From NCBI RefSeq assembly GCF_900095225.1, contig NZ_LT607420.1:200879-264878 (forward strand): 64,000 bases of DNA, given 5' to 3'. The first letter of the stretch is position 1; each line of letters starts with the position of its first letter. Shown here in pieces: positions 34,693-44,329 of the stretch. The notes under the pieces were generated by a model. The model saw only the letters and a list, made by a program, of their open reading frames with translations, did no database searches and was not told the DNA's origin. The position numbers were made by a program, and so were the translations under genes. Origin of the DNA: Pseudomonas sp. UMAB-08. GTDB lineage: Bacteria; Pseudomonadota; Gammaproteobacteria; Pseudomonadales; Pseudomonadaceae.

Positions 34693-37029
34693 TTGCGTTT
34701 GAATCCCCGAAAACTTGCGCGCTGGACGATTGGCAGCCTGTTGCTGCTGATCGCCTTGCTGTGGCTGGCCGACCATCTCTGGCCGTTGCCGCTGCCCAAG
34801 GACGATCTGGCACGAGTGGTCCTGGCCGAGGACGGTACGCCGCTGTGGCGGTTTGCCGATGCCAATGGCGTGTGGCGCTACCCGGTGACGACTGATCAGG
34901 TGTCGCCGTATTACCTTGATGCTTTGCTGACGTACGAGGACCGCTGGTTCTATCAACATCCGGGGGTGAACCCGCTGGCGTTGGTCCGGGCGACCTGGCA
35001 GAACCTCAGCGGCGCACGGGTGGTGTCGGGCGGCAGCACGTTGTCGATGCAAGTGGCGCGGTTGCTTGACCCGCATTCGCGAACCCTGCCTGGCAAGTTG
35101 CGCCAGTTGTGGCGCACGGCACAGCTGGAATGGCACTTGTCCAAGGATCAGATCCTCGGCTTGTACCTTAACCGGGCGCCCTTCGGTGGGACGTTGCAGG
35201 GCGTGGCGGCCGCCAGCTGGGCATATTTGGGCAAATCGCCCTTGCAGCTGACCCGCGCCGATGCGGCGTTGCTTGCGGTCTTGCCTCAGGCGCCGAGTCG
35301 TTTGCGCCCTGACCGCCACCCCAAGCGAGCGCAGGCAGCGCGGGACAAAGTGCTCACGCGGCTGGCCGAGTTTGAGGTCTGGCCACCATCAGCGGTCGAT
35401 GAGGCACTGGAAGAACCGCTGCTCCTGGCGCCGCGTCAGGAACCGAGCCTTGCGCCGCTGCTCGCCCGGCGCTTGAACCGCGCCGACAGCCCGCCGCTGA
35501 TTCGTACCACTATCGACGCTACCTTACAGCGGCGTCTGGAGGATTTGCTGCTCGGTTGGCGCGCGCGCTTACCGGAGCACACGTCGGCGGCGATTCTGGT
35601 GGTCGAGGAAGAGACCATGGCGGTGCGCGCCTACCTCGGTTCGGTTGATATCAACGATGCCCGGCGCTTCGGCCACGTCGACATGATTAGCGCGCTGCGT
35701 TCCCCGGGCTCGACCCTCAAGCCCTTTCTGTATGGCATGGCGCTGGACGCCGGGCTGATTCACTCCGAATCACTGCTGCAGGATGTGCCGCGTCGCTATG
35801 GCGATTATCGTCCGGGCAATTTTTCCTCTGGCTTCAGTGGCGCGGTCTCGGCCAGTAGTGCGTTGGCGATGTCGCTGAACCTGCCAGCGGTGCAATTGCT
35901 CGAAGCGTACGGCCCGAAACGCTTTGCCGCCGAGTTGCGCAACGGCGGTGTGCCGCTGACCCTGCCACCGTTGGCCGAGCCGAATCTGTCCTTGATTCTG
36001 GGGGGCGCGGGCAGTCGCCTGGAAGATCTGGTCAGCGGTTACAGTGCCTTTGCTCGCGGCGGGAAAAGCGCCAACCTGCGCCTGCAACCGCAAGACACAT
36101 TGCGCGAACGACGGATGCTGTCGCCCGGTTCCGCGTGGATCGTGCGGCGTATTCTCAGCGGTCAGGCGCGGCCGGATATCGACCCCCACGCCGACCTGGT
36201 CCAGCGCCCGGTGCTGGCCTGGAAGACCGGCACCAGTTACGGCTTTCGCGATGCGTGGGCAATTGGCGTGGGGCCAAGGTTCCTGATCGGCATCTGGATC
36301 GGTCGCCCGGATGGCACGCCGGTACCGGGGCAATTCGGCCTGGCGTCGGCGGCACCCTTGATGCTCCAGGTGCATGACATGCTGATCAACCGCGACAGCC
36401 AACGCGGCATTGCCGCCCCCGTGCAACCGGTGCCGATGAACGTGGGTGTCGCGGCGATCTGCTGGCCATTGGGCCAGCCCATGAGTAAAAGCGATCCGAA
36501 CTGCCGACGTCAGCGTTTCGCCTGGACGCTGGACACCACCACGCCGCCGACCTTGCAGGCCGCCGATCAACCGCTCGGCCTGGGGTTGTTGGAGAAAGTC
36601 TGGGTCAACGGCAAAGGCCTGCGGGTTGCTGCCAATTGCCCCGACGCACAGCCTCGGGACATAGCATTGTGGCCTGCGCCGCTGGAGCCCTGGCTGCCCC
36701 GCCTGGAGCGCCGTGACGCCCGTCTGCCGCCGAGCGATCCCGAGTGCCCACCCCAAGCCTCAAGCCTGGCAGCACCTTTGTCGGTGGTCGGTGTGCGCGA
36801 GGGTGATCAGTTGCGCCTGCCGACCGGCAGTAAGGACCTGCTGCGACTCACGCTCTCGGCGTTGGGCGGCAGTGGTCGGCGCTGGTGGTTTATCGATGGT
36901 GTGCCCATGGCCGACACGGCTGACCAGGGCAGCTTCAACCCGACCCTGAGCCGGTTGGGACGCTATCAACTCAGCGTCCTCGATGAAGGCGGGCACACCG
37001 CGCGGGTTGAATTCAGCGTGGTGGATTGA
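34693..37029 (+). CDS. pbpC: Penicillin-binding protein 1C
   Basis: Bifunctional peptidoglycan synthase of 778 residues. An N-terminal membrane anchor (LLLLIALLWLADHLWPL) precedes the glycosyltransferase domain with the catalytic-type motif YEDRWFYQHPGVNP. The transpeptidase domain has SPGSTLKPF (SxxK), SLN and KTGTSYGFRDAW. A C-terminal BiPBP_C beta-domain follows (about 690-778). The start is a TTG, preceded by AGAGG; no in-frame ATG lies nearby. It partners the thioester macroglobulin upstream: PBP1C can repair wall damage while the macroglobulin blocks proteases. Confidence 0.93.
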   Translation: MRLNPRKLARWTIGSLLLLIALLWLADHLWPLPLPKDDLARVVLAEDGTPLWRFADANGVWRYPVTTDQVSPYYLDALLTYEDRWFYQHPGVNPLALVRATWQNLSGARVVSGGSTLSMQVARLLDPHSRTLPGKLRQLWRTAQLEWHLSKDQILGLYLNRAPFGGTLQGVAAASWAYLGKSPLQLTRADAALLAVLPQAPSRLRPDRHPKRAQAARDKVLTRLAEFEVWPPSAVDEALEEPLLLAPRQEPSLAPLLARRLNRADSPPLIRTTIDATLQRRLEDLLLGWRARLPEHTSAAILVVEEETMAVRAYLGSVDINDARRFGHVDMISALRSPGSTLKPFLYGMALDAGLIHSESLLQDVPRRYGDYRPGNFSSGFSGAVSASSALAMSLNLPAVQLLEAYGPKRFAAELRNGGVPLTLPPLAEPNLSLILGGAGSRLEDLVSGYSAFARGGKSANLRLQPQDTLRERRMLSPGSAWIVRRILSGQARPDIDPHADLVQRPVLAWKTGTSYGFRDAWAIGVGPRFLIGIWIGRPDGTPVPGQFGLASAAPLMLQVHDMLINRDSQRGIAAPVQPVPMNVGVAAICWPLGQPMSKSDPNCRRQRFAWTLDTTTPPTLQAADQPLGLGLLEKVWVNGKGLRVAANCPDAQPRDIALWPAPLEPWLPRLERRDARLPPSDPECPPQASSLAAPLSVVGVREGDQLRLPTGSKDLLRLTLSALGGSGRRWWFIDGVPMADTADQGSFNPTLSRLGRYQLSVLDEGGHTARVEFSVVD

Positions 37030-37094
37030 ATCGATCCCCTGTGCTTGATCCGCATCGTCGTGGCGACCTCACAGGGCCGGTCTGAAGGATCTGC

Positions 37095-37646
37095 TCAGCG
37101 TGGCGGATAGAGCATGAGCACCTTGGCCACGGTCTGCCGGATCGCTGTATCGCGGGCGGCCGGGTTGTTCGTGCCGGTGTCCACAATCTGTTCGGTACTG
37201 CCGCGCCACACCAGCTTGCCGTCTTTGCCGTCGAGCAAATCGATTTGCAGGGTGCTGACCTTGTAGTCGACGCTACGGGTTTCGCTCATGCCTCCCCATC
37301 CGCCCCAGCCATTACCCCATGGACCGGCGCCATAGTTGGTACTAATCATCTGCTGACGGTTCTCGACAATCAGGTAGGTTTGCACCTGGACATCAGCTTT
37401 GCCCCCTGTCTGTGCCATGCGCAGCCCGCGTTGATCGAGTTGCTCAGCCACTGCCTGGCGAATGCGTTGTTCAGTCAGGTCGCTTTTTATCCGAGGATCA
37501 TCGGGGCGGTATTGAACCCCTGGCTCTTTCCAGCCCCAGGTTCGATAGGCGCCAAAGTCCCTTGAGGCATCGAAGTCGCGGTTGACCGGGGTTGCACAGG
37601 CACCGAGCAGCAACGCGAGAGACAGTACAGCCAAGGGGCGAAACAT
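37095..37646 (-). CDS. DUF4136 lipoprotein
   Basis: It has 183 residues with a lipoprotein signal MFRPLAVLSLALLLGAC (Cys17). The mature part starts with FDASRDFGAYRTWGWKEPGV and contains SDLTEQRIRQAVAEQLDQRG, then VYTYLIVENRQQ-like strands, a Gly/Trp-rich loop (GPWGNGWGGWGG) and LLDGKDGKLVWRGSTEQIVD. This is the DUF4136 pattern, a family of envelope lipoproteins of unknown function. It is followed upstream by a paralogous gene 19 bp away on the same strand. Confidence 0.88.
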   Translation of the reverse strand: MFRPLAVLSLALLLGACATPVNRDFDASRDFGAYRTWGWKEPGVQYRPDDPRIKSDLTEQRIRQAVAEQLDQRGLRMAQTGGKADVQVQTYLIVENRQQMISTNYGAGPWGNGWGGWGGMSETRSVDYKVSTLQIDLLDGKDGKLVWRGSTEQIVDTGTNNPAARDTAIRQTVAKVLMLYPPR

Positions 37647-37665
37647 GATGGTTCTCCGGTAACGA

Positions 37666-38295
37666 TTACGAGGGAGGGTACGCCTTCAGGGCTTGCTGCA
37701 CCGCCTGACGCAAGGCCTTGCCACGGGCGGACTGGTCGCCGCCACTGGCCGTTTCGGCGCTCGCACTCCACACAGGTTGACCACTTTGGCCGTCGAACAG
37801 GCTGATGCGCACCACGATCACTTGCTCTTGATACGTACGCACGATGGGGACCGTTGCATACGCGCCATAACCGCCGCCGTGATAGCCGTCGTAATGGCTA
37901 TAACCCATTCCACCCCCGTAGTAAGGATTGTAGGCGTCCTCACGGTATTGTCGCAGGCGTGTTTCCAGGCGCACATCGGCGCTCACGCGCACGTCTGCCG
38001 GTTGATTGTTCATCGCCGGGCGTAAGCCGCGCTGATCCAGGCCATTGCCGATAGCTTCAGCCAGTTGCGCCGAATCCGCCCATGCCGAACCTGTCGGAAG
38101 CTGGCCGTTGACCCAGGCCCAGTTGCGATAACGCCCATAATCGCGGGTCGGTGCCGGGTAGGCGCTCAGGTCCAGCGTATTGGCCGCTTGCGCCGGTGCC
38201 GGTGGTATAGGGTTGGCGCTGGCGACATAGGGATTGCTGCTCTGACAGGCGCTGAGGCCCAGGCAGAGCAGGATTAAAGCGAGGCGGCACGTCAT
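37666..38295 (-). CDS. DUF4136 lipoprotein, paralogue
   Basis: It has 209 residues from [17 protein letters not shown] (lipidated Cys17). The open frame runs much further upstream, but this is the only start with a lipoprotein signal. It shares [34 protein letters not shown] and [20 protein letters not shown] with the gene at 37095, so the two are a tandem duplication. A Tyr/Gly/His-rich insert (about 115-140: [20 protein letters not shown]) sets it apart. Confidence 0.85.
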   Translation of the reverse strand: MTCRLALILLCLGLSACQSSNPYVASANPIPPAPAQAANTLDLSAYPAPTRDYGRYRNWAWVNGQLPTGSAWADSAQLAEAIGNGLDQRGLRPAMNNQPADVRVSADVRLETRLRQYREDAYNPYYGGGMGYSHYDGYHGGGYGAYATVPIVRTYQEQVIVVRISLFDGQSGQPVWSASAETASGGDQSARGKALRQAVQQALKAYPPS

Positions 38296-38332
38296 GATGG
38301 TCTCCGCTATGAGCCTCTTGGCGATGAACAAC

Positions 38333-39082
38333 TTACTGTGGCTTGCACATCCAGTGCAGATAGCGCCCCAAGCCTGCAAAGGCAGGGTGGCGACGGTGGG
38401 CCAGTTCCATTTCCAGCAAATCCGCGAGTTGGACCCTGGCCTGAAATTCAGGCGGCATATAGTCGTGGAAAACCCGTACGCCACTTTGGGTTTCGACCCG
38501 CCACAGAGGTTCAAGTTGCGCCGCTAATTCGCGCGGATCAAGGGGTTGTTGCGGGGTCAGGCTTTGCTTTTCTCCCGCCATGTCATTTTTGCGCATTTTG
38601 CGGAAATGACCTTTGAGCAGATTGCGATAAATCAAGGCGTCGCGGTTATAAAACGCCAGCGAGAGCCAGCCGTCTTTCTGGGTCAGTTGGTGCAGGACTG
38701 GCAGGATCGCGTGGGGTTCTGCGAGCCATTCCAGCACGGCGTGACAGATCACCAGATCATAAGGTTCGGTCAGTTGGCCGAGCAATTGTTGCCAGGAGGC
38801 CTGAATGAAAGTCGCGCTTTGCCCTGCATCGGCAAAGCGTTGGCGTGCGCTGTCGAGCATGGGTTCGGCCGGTTCGGCCAGCGTCACCTGATGCCCGCGT
38901 TCGGCCAGCCACAACGACATATGGCCCAACCCGGCGCCGATGTCCAGGACCCGCAGAGGCCGGTCAGGCAGCACCTCGATAAGGTCAGCCTGCAGAACGG
39001 CGAGACGGATGGCACCTTTGGCGCCGCCATAGATTTTTTCGGCAAAACGGGTCGCCAGCAGATCGAAATGACGGTCGCTCAT
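38333..39082 (-). CDS. cmoM: tRNA 5-carboxymethoxyuridine methyltransferase
   Basis: SAM-dependent enzyme that methylates cmo5U34 to mcmo5U34 in certain tRNAs. It has 249 residues. The N-terminus ([34 protein letters not shown]) follows the CmoM pattern. The SAM site is [20 protein letters not shown], with the acidic [14 protein letters not shown] after it. It overlaps the pyrophosphohydrolase gene by 4 bp. Older annotations call this family SmtA. Confidence 0.9.
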   Translation of the reverse strand: MSDRHFDLLATRFAEKIYGGAKGAIRLAVLQADLIEVLPDRPLRVLDIGAGLGHMSLWLAERGHQVTLAEPAEPMLDSARQRFADAGQSATFIQASWQQLLGQLTEPYDLVICHAVLEWLAEPHAILPVLHQLTQKDGWLSLAFYNRDALIYRNLLKGHFRKMRKNDMAGEKQSLTPQQPLDPRELAAQLEPLWRVETQSGVRVFHDYMPPEFQARVQLADLLEMELAHRRHPAFAGLGRYLHWMCKPQ

Positions 39083-39384
39083 TTGCTGAAACGCCGTTCG
39101 CTGTCGGCCAGTTTATTGCGCACCACTTGATCCATATCCAGCCCCAACTCGCTGCACATCAGCAGCAGATACAAAACGATGTCGCCCACTTCCTGCCCTG
39201 CATGCGCCAGTTGCTCAGCCGGCAGTTGTCGCGACTGGTCTTCGCTGAGCCATTGGAAAATTTCGACCAGCTCGGCCATTTCCACACTGGCAGCCATGGC
39301 CAGGTTTTTTGGGCTGTGGAATGGACGCCAGTCATTCTGGTCGCGGATCTGGTGCAGGCGTTGGGTGAGTTCGTCGAGGTTCAT
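39079..39384 (-). CDS. MazG-like nucleotide pyrophosphohydrolase
   Basis: It has 101 residues from MNLDELTQRLHQIRDQNDW; the longer frame upstream is not protein-like. It is an all-helical all-alpha NTP-PPase of the RS21-C6/dCTPase type. The metal-binding acidic motifs are present: EMAELVEIFQW (ExxE) and EVGDIVLYLLLM (ExxD). It probably cleans up modified or surplus nucleotides, with dCTP a common substrate in the family. Translation is coupled to cmoM through a 4-bp overlap. Confidence 0.88.
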   Translation of the reverse strand: MNLDELTQRLHQIRDQNDWRPFHSPKNLAMAASVEMAELVEIFQWLSEDQSRQLPAEQLAHAGQEVGDIVLYLLLMCSELGLDMDQVVRNKLADSERRFSK

Positions 39385-39467
39385 GGGGCTCTCCTGAAGG
39401 CGTGTAGCTTCAAGGGGATGACGGCCGGAAGCAAGTGCTTCGAACGGCTGGAGCCTCTGTGTGTGGC

Positions 39468-40319
39468 TTAGGCCACCGGCTGCCAACTCCCAAGCATGTG
39501 CACCAGGTTATTCGCCCCTGTCAGCCGCAGTTGCCCGCTGGAACCTGGCGCACTGGCTGATAGCACCACTTCGCTCGGTAGACGTACAGGTTTCTGAAAT
39601 TGCACATCGATCTCGATATTCGACGCGGGCAGATGATCCAGGGCAGCGAGGGTCCGGGCCTCGAGCCACAGGCCATGGGCGATGGCTCGGGGGAAGCCGA
39701 ATATTTTGGCGCTGGCGGCACTCAGGTGGATCGGGTTGTAGTCGCCAGAGACTTTGGCGTACTGCCGTCCGATATCGGCCGGTGCCTGCCAGCGTTCCAC
39801 TTCCAACAGCGGCAACGGTGCAGGTTCGTAGTCGCCCGCCGGTTCGCCAGGCAGTTGCACGCTACGGCAGAGCATGGTGCTGTCCTCCTCCCACAGAGGG
39901 CCGAGGGCGTCTTCAATCTGGGTGATCAGGTTGAAGGTCGCGCCTTTGGCATGGGGCTGCAGGTTCACGACGTGTACGCTGACCCTGACCTGACTGACAC
40001 CCCCCAACGGGCGCAAAATGCTGATGCGATTGCCCAGGTGGATCAAGCCCATCAGCGGGAAAGGGAAGTCCCTGGACGTCATCAGTTGCATCTGCAGCGA
40101 GAAAGCCAGCACATGGGGGTAGGTTGGCGGCAGCAGGCTGGAGTGAGTGAATCCACAGACCTTGCGATAGGCTTCCACCTGCTGGGGATTAACCGATACC
40201 CAGCAGCGCAGACCTTGATCAGGCAACTGCGTGCTTGTGATTTTGCGCCGTAAAGCGGCCTGCATGAACAGGCCTGGCAATGCCGGCGGTGTGGTCAGAT
40301 AGCTCCACTCATGATCCAT
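39468..40319 (-). CDS. MaoC-like acyl dehydratase
   Basis: It has 283 residues from MDHEWSYLTTPPALPGLFMQ. It is a double hot-dog protein. The C-terminal MaoC domain has the hydratase signature: YAKVSGDYNPIHLSAASAKI followed by FGFPRAIAHGLW, with the Asp and His of the active site. The N-terminal half is a degenerate FAS1-type dehydratase half. It acts on 3-hydroxyacyl or enoyl thioesters. It is downstream of the FabG4-type gene on the same strand and completes a thiolase-reductase-dehydratase set. Confidence 0.85.
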   Translation of the reverse strand: MDHEWSYLTTPPALPGLFMQAALRRKITSTQLPDQGLRCWVSVNPQQVEAYRKVCGFTHSSLLPPTYPHVLAFSLQMQLMTSRDFPFPLMGLIHLGNRISILRPLGGVSQVRVSVHVVNLQPHAKGATFNLITQIEDALGPLWEEDSTMLCRSVQLPGEPAGDYEPAPLPLLEVERWQAPADIGRQYAKVSGDYNPIHLSAASAKIFGFPRAIAHGLWLEARTLAALDHLPASNIEIDVQFQKPVRLPSEVVLSASAPGSSGQLRLTGANNLVHMLGSWQPVA

Positions 40320-40362
40320 TGATGATCCCCCTGCTCTAGCACTAAAAAGCATACAACGAAGA

Positions 40363-41730
40363 TCAGGCGCCGATAAGGCTCTGACCACATACCCGCAGGA
40401 CCTGACCACTGAACGCACCCGTTCCCGGCTGACTCAGCCAGGCCACGGCTTCCGCGACGTCTTGCGGTAAACCACCCTGGCCCAGCGAACTCATGCGCCG
40501 GCCTGCTTCACGCAGGGCGAAGGGCAGGTCGGCGGTCATTTTGGTTTCGATGAAGCCCGGCGCCACGGCGTTGATGCTGATGCCGCGCTCATGCAACGAC
40601 GGCGCCCAGGCCTTGGCCAATCCGATCAACCCAGCCTTGCTGGCGGCGTAGTTGGTTTGCCCACGGTTGCCTGCAATGCCACTGATGGACGCCAGCAGAA
40701 TGACCCGTCCGTTGTCGTGCAGGGTGCCACTGTCGAACAGGGCTTTGGTCAGCACTTGGGGGGCGATGAGGTTGACACTCAGCACCGCCTCCCACAGTTC
40801 CGGCGTCATGTTCGCCAGGGTTTTGTCGCGGGTGATGCCGGCGTTGTGCACGACAATGTCGATGCCGTTGCCGTTGTGCCCGCTGAGGCCTTGAATGAGC
40901 TGGGCAGCGGCATCGGTTGCGCAAATATCCAGCGCCAGACTTTGCCCGCCCAGACGCGCAGCGAGTGCTTCGATATCGGCCTTGGCTTGCGGCACATCCA
41001 CCAACACCACTTCAGCACCGTCGCGGGCCAGGGTTTCAGCAATCGCGGCCCCAATCCCGCGCGCAGCCCCGGTGACCAGCGCCCTGCGCCCGGACAGCGG
41101 ACGACTCCAGTCCTGGACGTGGGTCGAGCAGGGCCTCAGTCGCACAACCTGGCCGGAGATGTAGGCGCTTTTCGGCGACAGGAAGAACCGCAATGCGCCT
41201 TCCAGTTGATCTTCTGCGCCGTCATCGATGTGCAGCAATTGTACGGTGCCGCCGTTGCGCATCTCTTTGGCGAGGGAGCGGCTGAAGCCTTCTATGGCCT
41301 GCTGAGTACTGGCAGCCAGTGGATCGCTCAAGGATTCGGGGGCTCTGCCCAGAATCAGCACATGGGCGCTGTGGTCAAAGCTTTTCAGGATGGGCTGAAA
41401 AAACTCGCGCAGTTGCTTGAGCTGGTCGGCGTGGACAAGGGTGCTGGCGTCAAACACCACCGCTTTGAGCTTGGGCCCTTGCTCCGCGACCCAAGCGGTC
41501 GCCCCCGGTTGATCGCTGCCAAAGCTGTACAGCGAATCGGTCAAGCGCTGGGCAAAAATCCTGACGTGATCAGCCAGCGGACCGGCACTGATCAACAGCG
41601 TCCCTTCGATGGGACGCAGACGCCCGGCTTGCCAGCGTTCCAGGTGGACCGGCACCGGCAGGCCAACCGCGCCGACCAGCCGACGGCCAATGTCCGAGTT
41701 GGCGAAGTCGATGTAGCGATCTGAAGACAT
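40363..41730 (-). CDS. High-molecular-weight FabG (FabG4-type) 3-oxoacyl reductase
   Basis: It has 455 residues, about twice a normal FabG. The N-terminal ~200 residues are a flavodoxin/Rossmann-like pseudo-domain lacking a cofactor motif. The C-terminal half is a full short-chain dehydrogenase with RRALVTGAARGIGAAIAETL, VHNAGITRDKTLANM, the catalytic SISGIAGNRGQTNYAASKAG (Ser, Tyr, Lys) and NAVAPGFIETKMTADLP. This matches mycobacterial FabG4, which reduces long-chain 3-oxoacyl-CoA with NADH. It is divergent from the thiolase gene at 41843. Confidence 0.88.
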   Translation of the reverse strand: MSSDRYIDFANSDIGRRLVGAVGLPVPVHLERWQAGRLRPIEGTLLISAGPLADHVRIFAQRLTDSLYSFGSDQPGATAWVAEQGPKLKAVVFDASTLVHADQLKQLREFFQPILKSFDHSAHVLILGRAPESLSDPLAASTQQAIEGFSRSLAKEMRNGGTVQLLHIDDGAEDQLEGALRFFLSPKSAYISGQVVRLRPCSTHVQDWSRPLSGRRALVTGAARGIGAAIAETLARDGAEVVLVDVPQAKADIEALAARLGGQSLALDICATDAAAQLIQGLSGHNGNGIDIVVHNAGITRDKTLANMTPELWEAVLSVNLIAPQVLTKALFDSGTLHDNGRVILLASISGIAGNRGQTNYAASKAGLIGLAKAWAPSLHERGISINAVAPGFIETKMTADLPFALREAGRRMSSLGQGGLPQDVAEAVAWLSQPGTGAFSGQVLRVCGQSLIGA

Positions 41731-41842
41731 GGAACGCTCTCCTTGAGCCGGGGTTCAAAGTAGTTGACCACAGCAAGACAGCGTTCGTTCTCGTCGGGCC
41801 TATGCTGTTTTTTAGCGATTTTGTCCTAAAAGGGAGTTGTTT

Positions 41843-43120
41843 ATGAATCTGCCACGCCGGGTCGCCATTATCGGCGGCAACCGTATTCCCTTCGCTCGTT
41901 CCAATAGCGCCTACGCCACGGCGAGTAATCAGGAGATGCTGACGGCCGCGCTGGAAGGGTTGATCGAGCGGTTCAACCTGCATGGCGTGCGCATGGGCGA
42001 GGTGGCAGCAGGTGCGGTGCTCAAGCATTCACGGGACTTCAACTTGACCCGTGAATGCGTGCTCGGCTCGCGGTTGTCCGCGCAGACACCGGCCTATGAC
42101 ATTCAACAAGCCTGCGGCACGGGCCTGGAAGCGGCGCTGTTGGTCGCGAACAAAATCGCTCTGGGGCAGATCGAGTGCGGGATTGCTGGCGGCGTAGATA
42201 CCACGTCCGACGCACCGATTGGGATCAATGACGACTTGCGCCACATCCTGTTGCAATTCAATCGCAGTAAAACCGTGGCGGAGAAACTCAAGGCCCTGTT
42301 GCAGCTGCGCCCGCATAACCTCAAACCCGAACTGCCGCGCAACGGTGAGCCGCGCACAGGCCTGTCCATGGGCCAGCATTGCGAGCGGATGGCGCAGACC
42401 TGGAACATTCCTCGGGAGGCTCAGGATCAGTTGGCGCTGGAAAGTCACCTGAAGATGGCGGCCGCCTATGCCGAAGGCTGGCAGGATGACTTGCTTACGC
42501 CCTATCTGGGGTTGAACCGCGACCAGAATCTGCGCCCGGACCTGACCCTGGCCAAACTTGCCAGTCTCATGCCGGTATTCGAGCGCAGCGCCAAAGGTAC
42601 GCTGACCGCAGGCAACTCCACACCGCTGACTGACGGTGCTTCGTTGGTGTTGTTGGGCAGTGAAGAGTGGGCCAAAGAGCGCGGGCTGCCGGTATTGGCG
42701 TATCTGCGTGATGGCGAAGCGGCTGCGGTGGATTTCGTCAACGGTGCCGAAGGGTTGTTGATGGCGCCGGCTTACGCCGTTCCGCGCTTGCTGGCGCGCA
42801 ACAATTTGAGCTTGCAGGATTTCGACTATTACGAGATTCACGAAGCCTTCGCCGCACAGGTGCTGTGTACCCTCAAGGCGTGGGAAGACGCCGATTACTG
42901 CAAAACCCGCCTGGGCCTCGACGCGCCGCTGGGGTCGATTGATCGCAGCAAACTTAATGTCAAAGGCAGCTCATTGGCGGCCGGCCACCCCTTCGCCGCG
43001 ACCGGCGCACGCATCGTTGCCAACCTGGCGAAGTTGTTGGCAGTGGCCGGGCAAGGACGAGGGCTGATCTCCATCTGCGCGGCGGGCGGGCAGGGGGTCA
43101 CGGCGATTATTGAGCGGTGA
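41843..43120 (+). CDS. Acetyl-CoA acyltransferase (thiolase), FadI-like
   Basis: It has 425 residues from the ATG at 41843, with ribosome site AGGGAG; a TTG 6 bases earlier is also in frame. Thiolase catalytic residues are visible: the nucleophile Cys in AYDIQQACGTGLEAALL, His in YYEIHEAFAAQVL, GHPFAATGARI, and the second Cys in ISICAAGGQG. The length and the inserted loop (residues about 140-190) resemble FadI and PA4785-type enzymes. With the divergent FabG4 and MaoC genes it can run a fatty-acyl elongation or degradation cycle. Confidence 0.9.
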   Translation: MNLPRRVAIIGGNRIPFARSNSAYATASNQEMLTAALEGLIERFNLHGVRMGEVAAGAVLKHSRDFNLTRECVLGSRLSAQTPAYDIQQACGTGLEAALLVANKIALGQIECGIAGGVDTTSDAPIGINDDLRHILLQFNRSKTVAEKLKALLQLRPHNLKPELPRNGEPRTGLSMGQHCERMAQTWNIPREAQDQLALESHLKMAAAYAEGWQDDLLTPYLGLNRDQNLRPDLTLAKLASLMPVFERSAKGTLTAGNSTPLTDGASLVLLGSEEWAKERGLPVLAYLRDGEAAAVDFVNGAEGLLMAPAYAVPRLLARNNLSLQDFDYYEIHEAFAAQVLCTLKAWEDADYCKTRLGLDAPLGSIDRSKLNVKGSSLAAGHPFAATGARIVANLAKLLAVAGQGRGLISICAAGGQGVTAIIER

Positions 43121-43150
43121 TTGCGCGCTGTTCGCGAAGAGCGCCGAACG

Positions 43151-44179
43151 TTAAGCCGCTCGGGCTTCTTCCCGCGCAGCCTGCGACAGCTGTTTATGGT
43201 TGCGACTCGCGTAGTTTTCCGCGATCACCGAACAGACGATCAACTGCATTGGGTGATAAATCATGATCGGCAACAGGATCAGGCCCAGCCCAGGGTTGGC
43301 GCCGAAGATCAGTGCGGCCATCGGTGCGCCAGCGGCCAGGGACTTCTTGCTCGCGCAAAACACCGCTGCCACTTCATCGGCGTGATTGAAGTTCAGGGCG
43401 CGAGTCGTGCGCGTGGTCATGAACAGAATGACCGCCAGTAAGACGCCGCTGCCAATAAAGGCGCTGAGAATCACCGTATCACCTTGTTGTTGCCACATGC
43501 CGGACACCATCGAATTACAAAACGCGGCGTAGACCAGCAACAGGATCACGACTTTGTCGACGATATTCGTGTAGCGCTTGTGCCGGGCGAAAAACTTGCC
43601 GAGGAACGGACGCACCAGTTGCCCCAGCACCAGTGGCAACAGAAGCATTGCGCTCAAGTCGAGCAGGGTCGACCCCAGATCAATCCCGCCAGCGCCCGTG
43701 CCGACCACCAGGCTCACGAGCCAGGGGGTCATGAAGATCCCGAACACACTGGACATGCTGGCATTCAGAATGGCCGCAGGAACGTTGCCCCCTGCGCTGC
43801 CGGTCAGTGCAACCGAGGAGGAAATGGTCGAGGGCAGGGCGCACAGGTAGAAGAAGCCAAGCATCAACAAGGCTGGCATGTGTGAGCCGAACAGCTGGTT
43901 GCAGATCAGCCAGATCAGGGGGAAGACCACGAACGTGAAGGCCTGCACCATGATGTGCAGTTTCCAGTTTTTCAGGCCGTGGCTGATTTGTTCGCTGGAC
44001 AGGTTCACCCCGTGCAGGAAGAACACCAGAAACACCCCGATGTTGATCACATATTCAGCATGCATCCCGCCGCCGGCACTGCCGAAGCCCGGGAAGAAAT
44101 ACGCGAGCAACGTGGCGATCAGCATGCCGCAAAGGAACCAGTCCGTAACGACGCGTTTGAGGTGCTTGAAGGCATGCAT
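43151..44179 (-). CDS. SBF-like (bile acid:sodium symporter family) transporter, YfeH type
   Basis: It has 342 residues with about ten transmembrane helices. Family features are INIGVFLVFFLHGVNLSSEQ, LCALPSTISSSVALTGSAGG and NVPAAILNASMSSVFGIFMT, and near the end VFCASKKSLAAGAPMAALIF. This is the SBF_like/YfeH branch. The substrate is unknown and need not be a bile acid. It converges on the thiolase gene and is divergent from the AraC regulator at 44330, which is its probable controller. Confidence 0.88.
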   Translation of the reverse strand: MHAFKHLKRVVTDWFLCGMLIATLLAYFFPGFGSAGGGMHAEYVINIGVFLVFFLHGVNLSSEQISHGLKNWKLHIMVQAFTFVVFPLIWLICNQLFGSHMPALLMLGFFYLCALPSTISSSVALTGSAGGNVPAAILNASMSSVFGIFMTPWLVSLVVGTGAGGIDLGSTLLDLSAMLLLPLVLGQLVRPFLGKFFARHKRYTNIVDKVVILLLVYAAFCNSMVSGMWQQQGDTVILSAFIGSGVLLAVILFMTTRTTRALNFNHADEVAAVFCASKKSLAAGAPMAALIFGANPGLGLILLPIMIYHPMQLIVCSVIAENYASRNHKQLSQAAREEARAA

Positions 44180-44329
44180 AAATAGGTCGGCCTGATGTTG
44201 TGGAGACGTTATGGAAAGAGGGACGCGTTATAAAAGAGTTTTGTAAAAAAAGATGACCGAAGGCTAACCTGCACGCGATGATGCCGTCTTGCGACATAAG
44301 GCCAATCGATAGCGACTAACGGACAATTT

